Positions 44,801 through 57,400 of a stretch of DNA of 64,000 nt are shown here, in pieces; the stretch's first letter is position 1; the number at the start of each line of letters is the position of its first letter. The notes beneath the pieces were generated by a model, which did no database searches, had not been told where the DNA came from, and was given only the letters and a program-made list of their open reading frames with translations. Source of the stretch: Glandiceps talaboti. Its lineage: Eukaryota; Hemichordata; Enteropneusta; Spengelidae. Both the position numbers and the translations under genes were made by a program. Location of the stretch: NCBI RefSeq assembly GCF_964340395.1, contig NC_135552.1, forward strand, positions 9,283,494 through 9,347,493, read 5' to 3'.

Positions 44801-47800
44801 GATTTTGAAAATGCTTCACTGGACAAAGGTATCCAGAAAGTTGTAAACCTCTGAAACAGTACAAACCATGAACCTATGCAGTACAGGATTTGACAGAGTA
44901 CGTACCTTGGAAATTGAATATCTTAAACTTTTGATGGTACTTTGTTCATGAAAACTCCAACATATTCTATGTTAAAATGGACGTTAAAATAAAGAAGAAG
45001 ATAGGATCATAAGTTGCTATAAAAGTAGTCAAGTCACTGGCAAAGCTACTTTACAGAGTCTCCCATGAACTTGCAGTTGGTACAGAGTTGGATTTCTGTG
45101 TGAGCTTTTACTAAATTTCCCTCTCAGTTTCATGTTCCCAAAACCTTAACAAAGATATTGATTATGTATATGTATATACAATAGTTGGATGACAGTAGAC
45201 TGTCTGTTAACCACTCATGAAAATATCATATATGTTTATTTAGGGAGCTGATATCATAGCATAAGATTTCCCATATAGCTAAGTGATAGTAGTTTGTCTG
45301 TTGGCTATTCACAATAATATCATCCATTTATTTATTTATTTGGGAGACTAATATCATAAAATTGGATTTGCCTGGTATATAGTTACACATAGAACTATTA
45401 CGTTTCTGAAATACCATCCTTTGGATTATTTTGTCTGCTATAAATAAGCACAAATGTGCTTTTTTAGCACAACTGAACTTGTTCAGTAGTGCTATAGGGA
45501 TCGCCCGGCGTCTGTCTGTCTGTGTGTGTGGATGTGTGTGTGTGTGTGTGTGTGTAAACAACTTAAAGTCAAAAACCGCTGAACCGATTGCCACGATATT
45601 TGGTGGGTCCGTTACTTTGGGTGTCTAGTTGGGAAATTGTTCAAATCAAAATGATCGCATCACAGGTGTGTGATTTGGGTCAAAAAATGTGATTTTTGGT
45701 CAAAAAACTTAAACTCAGAAACTACTGGGCAGATTGGTGCGAAATTTGGTGGGAACATTCTTAAGGGGGTGTAAAGTAAGATTTGTTCATGACGGGATGA
45801 TTCCATCAGTGATATGCAAATTAGAGCTAAAAATGTGTCTTTTTGGTTAAAAATCTATAATTCTAAAACTACTGAGCAGATTGGGCTGAAATTTAATGGG
45901 AATGTATCTAGGGATGTATGGACGAAGAAATATTAAGCATACCATGATTCCATGAGTGATATGCAAATTAGGTGTAAAAATGTTCATTTTTGGTCAAAAA
46001 CTTATATCTCAAAAAGTACTTGGTCAATTAGTCTGAAACTTGGCAAGATGTTTCTGAAACTGTTATTCTGCAGATTTTCTTAAAAACATTTTGACAAAAT
46101 TGGCCCTAGCAACCATGACCACACCCTTTAGCAACAACCAAATGACAGTATATTTTGGTCAACTAACAACATCATCTGGTAAGCAAGTGAGTAAACATTC
46201 AAAAAATGTATGCAAATACCCTAGCAACCATGACCACGCCCATAGCAACAGCCAAACGGTGGTGTATTTCACAAAGATAACAATAGGGTTTAATAGATAA
46301 TTGAATAAACATCCAAAAAATGTATGTAAATTTGCATAGCAACAAGACCACGCCCATAACAACAGCCAAATAATCACGTATATTGCAAAGATAACAACAG
46401 GAATAGAAAGACAGATGAATAAACATTCAAAAAATGTATGCAAATACCCTAGTAACCATGACCACGCCCATAGCAACAGCCAAACGGTGGTGTATTTCAC
46501 AAAGATAACAACAGGGTTTAATAGACAATTGAATAGACATTCAAAAAATGTATGTAAATTTTCCTAGCAACAAGACCACGCCCATAGCAACAGCCAAATG
46601 ATCATGTATATTGCAAAGACAATATCAGGAATTCATACACAAGTGAACAAAAACATACACAAATGTATGCAAATATATCTAACAACATGACCACGCCCAT
46701 AGCAACAGCCAAATGATAGCATTTATCGTAAAGATATCAACATGGTTGGATAGGCAACTGGATAGTTCTTCAGCAAATAAACACCTATTGTTAGCATAGA
46801 CTAGCATATGGATAAACATTTTTAAAAACTACAGTTGTGCTACAACGCCATTGGCGGTATTTTTAATAAGTTGTAATTTCCCATTACTACGAAAACGGAA
46901 TGATTACAGAGTTTCAATTACTACCAAATTAGGCTATAGAGTTTCAATTACAAAATGTACTACCAAACCAGAGTGACTATAGAGTTTCAGTTACTACCAT
47001 ACTAGAGTGACTATAGAGTTTCAGTTACTACCAAACTAGAGTGACTATAGAGTTTCACTTACTACTAAATAAGAGTGACTAGTTTCATAGCACAATGTTT
47101 TTTACGTCTCACACAAGGTTTTCTGTCACAGATTACATAAACTATTTAAATACAGACACTGATAGCATGCAAGCATGTAAAATGATACATTTTATCTCAC
47201 TGTGAACACAAATCATCACTGTCAGATGAAACAATGAAGATTCCAACACAAAACTGTTATTTATGTTCACAGTGAGATAAATTGTATCATTTTAAATGTG
47301 GTATCAGTGCCTGTATTTTGTTTAATTTGTTGCAAAGAATGTTGTGTAAGATGTAAAAAACACTGTGACATTGCACTGCCTAAGTGAAATGCTATATTTG
47401 CTCCGGTTCGGTAGTAAGTAAAAAATTGAATAATCCTTCCAGTACACATGGGATGATTTGATGACATGCACTTAGTAATAGACAGGTAGATATCATTTCC
47501 AAAGCTAGCATTCACACTTCTATCAAAAAAGATCACCTTACAAAATTTGCCATTTTTGGGTCATTTTTTTTTTCATTTACAAATGGGACTGACTCATGCT
47601 ATAGAATCATGTGTGGTCACGCACAATGCAAGTTCAGGATGGCTTCAGGAGTGTTCCTACATGTGTTCCAAGTTACGATAATTTCAAGAGTCATTCAGAA
47701 GGACATGTTCATATTTACAAGGACACACCTGAGGTGGGAGTGTAAGAAGTATTTTTGTACTATAATCCCAGACAAACTTAATACGTACAGCTATGCAAAC

Positions 47801-50800
47801 AAATGTTACATACTCCGTGGCTAAAATGTTATATATAGAATAGAGTGCAAATATTGGGAGATATATCACTGACCTTCCCTAATGTTCAAATTAAAGGGCC
47901 AGTTCAGATTAAGACTGAATTTTAAGTGTGAAAACAGTTAATTCACAAAGTTATTGAGAAGAAAAGTGGGCCTAAATTAAAGAATGACCCTAAATATTCC
48001 TTATTGCTCCACTGAAAAAAAAATAACACAAATTCAAGAACCTTAGACTGAAACTGTGAAAAATCCAGTCTTGTTTTCGTTTATGCAACCCAAACTCCAA
48101 CCCTTGGAGGTTAATTAGTTTACAATAAGTACAAACAATGACTGGATCTTTATTAGACTGTGAGAACGTGAGATTAAAATCTGTCCTTTAACGAGGTCAA
48201 CTTTATTTGTAATACCTATCATTATTAAAATGTAAATATTAAAATATGAGATGCATCCCACAACAATTAATAATTGACTGTAACAACATGTTTTAGGAAT
48301 AGTTAATGAGTACAATAATGACTTCAACATGGTTTTAATCACATAATTGTTTTAACTGTACTGGACAATTATTGTAGATTTTTATTGCCAGTTACTCTAG
48401 AAGTGCAAAAACAATATTTTAAGAACAATATATTTAGTCATAGTAAAATTTTAAAAAACACGCCTTGTTGTTCAGAAATAGAATAAGGACAAAGAAATGA
48501 TGGGCTTTTTTGTCTCCAAGGATATTTGTCATTGTGAAGAAATTCCAGATGTGAATACATTGTGACATAGCCTGAAAGATCCAAGCCTTCAAGTTCCTTC
48601 TGATTATATAATGTGCTTTCTCACACCAGGCCTGGGGTAGTGAGTGGTTACAGAAGCAGATAAACGGCTGGATTTTTCAGACTAAATCTGACAGTAAAGA
48701 ACATGGTACTTGTATTTTAATATTGTAGTGCACCAAGCACAACTTGCCAGTTTAACTATGTAGGTTTTGGAACTCTAGTCTGGTTCAATTTGTTCAAGGT
48801 TTTGGAACCCAAGTGACAAGGGTGGGGGTGGGGGTTGGTGAGGGTCTGGATTAATTTGTATACATTTTCATCCTTTGTACCATAATTGTGGTTGAGAACC
48901 CAGGAGGACATCCAGGGGAACTCACTGGCATGTAAAATTTACCGAACACTGCTCATACCAAGAACTCTGATTTTTGCTGCTGTTAATGTAGAATGCACCT
49001 CTGAAATTGACTTTAAACTTTTTGCTGTAACTTTGTTCAAGAAAAGTCAAACCTATTCCCAGTTAAAATGAGGAAGAAAAATCTGGGGTCACCATACAAA
49101 TTTTTAAAATAAAGGTCAAAATGATATCAAAATTGTAGTTGTTTTAGAATCCAATATGGCAGCCAAACACAGTGTCAACAATATGGGAAAATAAATGATT
49201 GAAAATTTCTTGGAAAACAAGATGGCGAACCCAAAAATTTCTTTTATTATTTCAAAGGACAAGGAACAAACTTTTATATGGCAAAGTTTGAGGTTAATTT
49301 TAGAACTCTGTTTTTCAGAGAAATTTGTCCAAGAGGTACATTCTACCTTAAGCAACATTTTAGTTAAAGAAAGCATAGATTTATGATCGTTTGTTGTCAT
49401 GTATTTGATTTTAGTATTGTTTAGAATGTAATTTATTTTAACATTTATTCAAATAAATTGGAGAACACATTAAAAAAATTGTGAAGAGGTTTATGAAACC
49501 ACTATTGTATCAACAGCTCTTTGTCATCAAGACAGCAAGGGCAACAAGGCTGTGGTTTCCAATAATTATATACTTTTATGAAATAACCCCAAGGACATCC
49601 AGGTAGCTACTTTAAATGTGACATTAAGGACCTTTCATTGAAAATAACGAAATAATGTAGAGAAATATGACGTGTAACTTAATTGTACAAAATAGGATTA
49701 AATTGTTGCCATGAAATAGATTTAATTCAATGTATACTACATTCATGCTGCAACAGATGGCATACGCTTATTTAAAGGTTCATGGAAGGACAGAGGTTCC
49801 ATGTACACAGCTTTGTCTGGTGGTGTCAATATTGTGTTGTTGTCATGGCACTGGCATACTATTACAATAGTACAAATGAAAAAATTTCCTTATTTGGTAA
49901 TTGGTCTTCAAATAGTATTAGAATTAATGTACAATTTACAAATTAATATTTGAATCTGTTGTATACTATGGATTGCGTGCAATTTGGATAGAAATGATTT
50001 TTTTTTTTAAATCAAAATTTTATCAGGCAAATAAAAACTGTTGTAGACAGGAAGATGATCAGATACTAATGAGGTGATAATGATGTAACTTTTAAGTATG
50101 GCGGTATGATAAAAAAAGGGTTACCATAGAGATAAGATTAAAAAAAGGTTACCATATCAGCTAGGATTCAGCTTAAAACTGATTGAAATACAATAGTGGT
50201 ATGTTTCAATACTTGTTTGTACAGGAATTTTGACATTACTGGTATTTGTGGCAGCAATGTCCTTCAAACACAATCAGAGTTTACCTGTTTATTGAATGGT
50301 TCATGGCAAGTCACATCACATTAATATTATACAAGAAGAATACCATTTGATGTTTTTGGAACAGAGACTGATTGATTCATCATGAGATTAATTTATTATC
50401 GTCACTTCTAGTGAATTGTTCATCCGCAATATTTACATTTTAATGTTTTGGGGAAAACATCTAATGGTATTTTCCATGTTTTGAACACAGATTAATTCAT
50501 TCAGGTTTTTATATTGGCTCTCAGAAACTTCATGTAAATACTTGCATGACGCATGTGAACATTATACGTCAAATGGTCTGATGTTTTTGAAAACCGACGT
50601 CTGTGCACAGATATTGATGTCACAGCTTGATGTAGCCTATTGTAGGCATGGGAAATATAAAACGTACAAATAACAATATTGCAAGCCAAATTTTTTTGAA
50701 AACAAATTTCATGTATTGATTTTACTTTACAGAGTTTAATTTGATGCAGCCATTCGAAATGAACACAATGTTGTGAAATTCAGACGTATGACGTATATAC

Positions 50801-53800
50801 CTCGTGAAATGGAGTCATGACGTATATACCTCGTGAAATGGAGTCATGACGTATATACCGGTTGTTTGCCAGTTGTTTTTGATAACAAACTTTCATATGT
50901 CAGGATAGTTTACGTCACAGACTTATAGTTTGGGGAATCAGAAATAAACACAGGATGTCGTGTAATAAACAAATAATTTTGTGATGCATTTCAAAACTAT
51001 TTTGAATATTGAAACCTTACAAAATTGACAAGCTGCCATAGATATGAGTAAAGATAACAGACTTAATTAGTTATGTGATATGATATGATGTATGATATGG
51101 TACCATATGATATGATATGATATGATATGATATGATATGATATGATATGATACGATACGATACGATACGATACGATACGATACGATACGATACGATACGA
51201 TACGATACAATACAATACGATACAATACGATACGATACGATACAATACAATACGATACAATACGATACGATATGGTACAATACGATACGATACGATATAA
51301 AACCCTCATTGAATGTTATCTCTGTTTATTCTTTATTTTTTACAGAGAATTATTAGAAGTGAGTCACATCAAGACAATTCAACATATCTTTGTAGCTATA
51401 CTTATCATATTTAGTTTGAATACAATAGTCTATGATGTAGTGGAGGTTGGCAGGTAAGCTCTGTAGTCCTATTACAGTTTTCTCTCTCAAGAATCTCTAA
51501 GACTTTCTGACTGAGCTGGTATCAGCATAGCACCAGGCTGGAAGTGCTTATACCTGGCTTGTACTAGCTCAGAATGAAGAATTCTGCCTGTGCCAGCCCA
51601 ATAATAACACCATTCTAAATCAGTGCTCACACCAGGTAGAATCACCTGATCAATATTTTGATGACATGTCCCAAAATTATTTGGGTATTGAAAATTATGA
51701 AAATGATAATTTAATATGTCACCAGCATCATGCAGTGTTTTTGCTAAGGTGTAGGAACCCCGGTAACAAACAGGGCAGTTTTTAGTACATTGTAATATAA
51801 TTTTGGTGGGGAACCCCAGTAAAATGACTTGGGAACTCAGGTAAGTTTTTACCTACTTACCTCCCTTTCAAAAAATACTAAGCATACATGTATGTTATCA
51901 ACCTGAAGGGTTACTACCTTCAGTAGCCCAGTGTTATCACTAGGCTGGCACTAATACCTTACCAGTATGTGTTAGCAACTGAAAGGGGCAATACCTGCAT
52001 CAGCCCAATGTTTAACACTTGACTAGCCATGCAATTAATTAATTAATCTGATGTTACCAGGCTGAATCCTAGGCTAGCAAATCAGAAAATGATTGTATAT
52101 CTGAATTGCATATTTTGCTTCCCAGACTTGTTGTAGCATCATAAATTGACATGCAGATTTCAACATTAAAAACTACAGTTAGTGTTGTTTTGTCTGTGCC
52201 TGTTTTAGTCTGTTCTGTATTAAAGGTGATGTAATTTATGAAACCAAATATGAAATTAAGGTACCCCTGCATGAAATGGTAGCACTCCTGGTTCCGTATA
52301 TATGACGGTCACACAACAGAAATGCAGTCAATCTGGAGATGCTGCATTTCCATTTTGTGACCGAACTGGAAACGCCACCCTTTCATGCAGTGCCAGTAAT
52401 GAGGGAACATTTTTTGTTCTTATGTTTTGCCTCAAGTTTATTATAACTTTGCCAACATATTCACTAGTAAATAGTAAAACAAAATTTCTACTGGATGTAA
52501 CTTTTGATGCGTTAATGTTTATCTTGTATCATTGTGTCTTATTTGCAGACTTAAACTTAATTTTTCAACCATAACATGGGCATTTGGCAAGTTTCCTGTA
52601 GTGATGTGGGTATGGTGTCTAATGTTGATGTCCACTATGTTGGTCATCTTCCCTGCATTCCATACCTGGTCACATAATCGGCACCTAGTAGGACGACTTC
52701 CTGACATCGTCTGGGCTCTCCTGTACGTAGCATATCAAGTGGCTTTCCTAGTGCTTCCTGTACAGTCGATACTATATCATGATCTTCCACCAGCATCCAC
52801 TATTTGTGTTGTGACAGAACAAGTCAGGTTTATGATGAAGACTCATTCCTTTGTCAGAGAGAATATTCCAAGGGCTTTACTTTATAAACCACACTCAGGT
52901 AAGTGAGAAACACACGTTACTTTTTATAATACCAACTTTGACCAAAGTTAAAGTTGAATAAATTTGCTCTGCATATTATTTAAAGCTAGTGATCAATAAA
53001 TTTCACATTTGCTGATCAGAGTAAAAGCCTTTTCCAGCTGAATTATGATAAGGCTCCAAAAGAACAAAAACAAAAGCAGATAAAAAAACAAAAACAAACC
53101 AATAACTTGTAATTGAACGGTAACTAAAAGTTAGCAAAAAACAAAAACTTGCAAAGCCTGCCCTTGTGTTTGGTCTCAGAGAATGATACTCTTTGGCAAT
53201 CTGATACAGTTGATACAAAGAAAGAATGATGGCCTTAGTGATTGACCAGCCTGGTGTCGGTCTAATAGTTACACTGGGCTATCCTGGTGTTAACTTGGAG
53301 CTAGTAATCAAGATGTTTCTTCCAATTTAAAATATAGTGTTGTTAGCACTGAGCTCATAAGCCTATTGTCATTCTTGAGCAGACCTGTACAGTACCCATA
53401 CCTAAAATTCCCAAATACCCCTAGCACCCAGGTAAAAAGGCATAATGCAAGCTGTTGTTTCACTAACTGTTTGACAATTAACATTAAACTTGATTCATGG
53501 GTGGAGGGTCTATGATTCTATGCAGTATTATGTACTCTAGACTGTAAGATACATCGTGACGTTCTGCCCTCATCGGCCTCCTTTCAACCTGGGATGGGTT
53601 GGCCGATGTGTGAGGCCACCCGTCACGGCGTACCTTACAGACTATATAGTATATTATGTACAATGTATTTGAAATTTAAATTCGAAAGTTTTCATCAGAA
53701 TATCAAGTAATTATAAAATGATATGTTTTCTTGACACAGACAATGATTTGAATGAGAGACTTGATGAAGATTCAGATGTTGATGATCAAACCTACAGTGA

Positions 53801-54358
53801 AGGTGGTTCAACCACTACCAATACCAGCAGTGACTCATCTAACGTTTCCCCAATGGATGATGCCACACCATGTCCGGGATTCTCCCAGTTTTTATACTTC
53901 TTGTTTGCACCAACGTTGGTTTACAGGGATCATTATCCAAGAACACCTTCAATAAGGTGGAACTATGTATTTTCTAATTTCATTCAGGTTAGTGTTATAT
54001 GAGTATGTTGATATACACTTACACTGGGAGGCATTGAGGGATGTGTTTGCATGTTGAACTAGGTCATTTGGAAAATTACAAAAAATGTGAGAAGTGTTTA
54101 TGAGTCTCACGTTCATTGAATGACTGCTTAATAGAGCTCACAAACCTCATAGACCATCATGTTACAAGGCTTAACTTAAATTTGAATTCATGGTGAGTTA
54201 TTTCAAGTATATATTGGGCCCAGAACTGAGTTTGTAAGAGTGTGTGGGGGTGTGTCTGTACATGTGTTTATAAGTTTGAGTGTGTCTTAGTGTCTGCATA
54301 CATGTGTTTATATGTTCGTGTGTGTGTGTCACTGTCTGCCTTTGTGTATGTGTGTGGT

Positions 54359-54430
<72 letters not shown>

Positions 54431-57400
54431 GTTTGTTAGTCAGTCCCTTAGACTAAGAGTTGCACAAAATTTGATAATGATGTTCACATTCATACTCGTA
54501 CCATTTAGACCTACGTACACCCATTGAGTGAATCTAATCCTATTTTATCTGTTTCTATTTTTTTTTCAGGTTATTGGTTGTCTATTCTACACTTACTATA
54601 TATTTGAAAGATTCTGTATGCCTGTATTTCAAAATTTTGGCAAAGAAGTGTTATCAATACGAAACTTGACATTGTCGGTATTTGGCAGTATGTTACCTGG
54701 TACATTGGTACTCATTGTGGCATTCTTTGCTATATTACATTCCTGGCTAAATGCTTTTGCCGAAATGTTGCGATTTGCTGACAGAATGTTCTACCGGGTA
54801 AGTTTACTCTAAATAACTATTTAAGATATGTCGGGTTACAGTGTTTCTATGCAATGTATTGTATGTGTTTCTGTCCGACCAAAGTAAAAAATTACATGAC
54901 AGTGTGTATTAAGAGATAGTGTACTTGCAAGTTCATGTTTTGCACATATCTGAATAACTTAAAATGCTACTCCAGGGCGTACAGGTATTTTCATAACCTT
55001 TGAGTTCTGGAGAGTCATTTCATGATTTCACATCTCGAAATTTTCACTCGGTTGCCAAGAAACACTAAATTGAAACTGTATTTCATCTCGTTTGTTCCGT
55101 CAGTGAACACTAGCCTTGTGGGACTTAACAAACATGGATATTTATTAGATGAACAATGTATATTCATGACTGTGAAGGAATCAAGCACTTAGGAGTAAAT
55201 ATTTATTGTTCATCTAATCCATATTCATTATGTTGTTTACCTAATTTTACGTCAACTTTACATATTTTCCAGGATTGGTGGAATTCTACCTCATTTTCCA
55301 ATTATTACCGAACATGGAATGTTGTAGTTCATGACTGGCTATACAGCTATGTTTATAAAGATTCCATCAAGGTTAGTAAATATATATTGTCATCGTGAAA
55401 CATCATACATCACCTGTGCAAGTAAATCTGATTAATTCTGACTATTACAACTGTCATGACTGGAAATAACCAGAATCCATTAGTTTCAATTTGTACACTG
55501 TCATACAACTTAGCTTATGTGTGATACATGTTGTCAATATACACAGAAGATTGCTAATATTATTAGCACTAATTACACTGCTTACATATAACAGTACAGC
55601 AGTTATCCTATTCACATACATGTGCCATGGACCCACACTATGAAAACTAAACCAAGAGCTAAGAATTCTCAGACAAAATTTTGTTATTTGCCGAAATTTA
55701 CATGATTAATGAAAAACTTTTTCCCTAAATAATCTCTGATATCATGTAAGAGACATCTAGTTTTAACTCAGACTTCAATATAAACCATCTTTCATCTCGT
55801 GGCAGATCTCACGAGATCCCACCTGAGCCATTGCGTCCATAGCAACCACTTGAGGGTGGTCAAGCTGAAAGTATCAAATGCTTAGCAACACTATTGTTCT
55901 GAACATCATCCCACATGGCCATGGCGAAAGCTTGACCACAATCACATGTTTGACAACCATTGTTGCTAGGCATATTTGCATATCTCATGAGATCTGCAAT
56001 GAGACGTAAAATCCCTATTAATTGTTACAGGTTTTAGGACCAAATCGACGTACTATAGGGTTATTGTCAACTTTCCTACTATCAGCTATGGCACATGAAT
56101 ACATTTTGATTATTACATTCCGGTTCTGTTATCCAGTACTTTTCCTCATGTTTGCCGGAATTGGAGGTAAGTATTACTGTGGAACACTTCCTTTTCATCA
56201 AATGTATTTTAACTGCAGTGATAATCACAGATAGCTGTTTTCACTGATAATAAAACAAACCAGAATTTTGTCATCTGTTCCCTGTCTACCACCCCACCAC
56301 CACCACTAAAATAAAAAAATAAAAATTTAAAAAAGAAGATTTTCTGGTGTATCATTTCTATCCAGTGAAATAGATATCCAAGCAAGTGGCTCATCAACCA
56401 TATCTTTCTACTTAGTTTGACCTCCTCCATCCTCTTCGTCCCTCTCCTCTTCCTCCTCCACTCCTCCTCCTCCTCCCCTCTCTTCTCCCTCCCCCAATTA
56501 AATTAAGAAGAAAATGAAAAGACGTCCCTCATACATATCTGAAACATATTCCTCATCCCCAAAAAAACAAAATTTTGAGAAAGATGAGCAAAATCACTTT
56601 GACTGATCATGAGAATAAACCTTATGAATTTATATAATGTTTCCTGGTTCATTTGGAAATTTTGTTGAGTTGTTGGCTAATCAATAATCACTTTCTTTTA
56701 TTTCTTTGTCAGTGTCTTTCATGTTTTTGACTGATAAAGGTTCAGCTAGAGGATGGAATGTATTTATGTGGGTTTCATTATTTATTGGCAATGGTCTGCT
56801 AATGTGTCTGTACAGTCAGGAGTTTTATGCCAGGATAAACTGCCCCCAGGAGTCGGTAAGTTAGTTCACTCCTTAGTTACCGTACTGTGATTTTGGTTAT
56901 TGCTAGTGTAAAACATTTTTTCTTGTACATGAAAAGACAGAGTGTAGCAGTCTTAATGCTACAGTTTTAGAATCCTAGCAGAAAAGATGGGGAAATCTGG
57001 TAAATGTTGGATAGATTTCTATACCTTGTACCATAACCCTAGTAACCAAGGGTGAAATCTAGTAAACGTGTATAAATTTCCCTACCTTGCACCATAGTTT
57101 GGTGGGGAACCCGAGTATTAAACAGAGGGTGAAATCTGGTAAACTTGAATGTATATATTTCCATACCTTGTGTAGTTGGGTAGGGATCCCAGGTAAATGA
57201 CATTCTTAGCTAATGTTGATAATGTGTTTTGTTTTTTTATTTCATTTATTGCTATAAATATTTCAAAAATATTTCAAAATTTTCCCTCTGCAAAGTATAT
57301 AGACTGGAAGAGCTCTACACCTTGGTTTTATCTCCAAACTTCATTGATATAAAAACCAAGCAGTCTGTAGCATTTCTATCAATGGAAGGCACTGTTCAGG

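Larger units (their letters stand above)
44479..51345 (+). other. SOAT intron 4 (6.9 kb), repeat-rich
   Basis: Contains the 1.38-kb element at 45465-46842, a 35-bp tandem repeat at 46905-47085, hairpins at 47087-47370 and 48985-49345, a 29-bp repeat at 50789-50863, and the pentanucleotide array at 51075-51298. No open frame has family motifs. Confidence 0.8.

Noticed and set aside
51063-51356. Open frames rich in Tyr-Arg-Ile-Val or Arg-Tyr-Asp-Thr-Ile
   Set aside because: The pentanucleotide array is open in several frames; no protein is implied.
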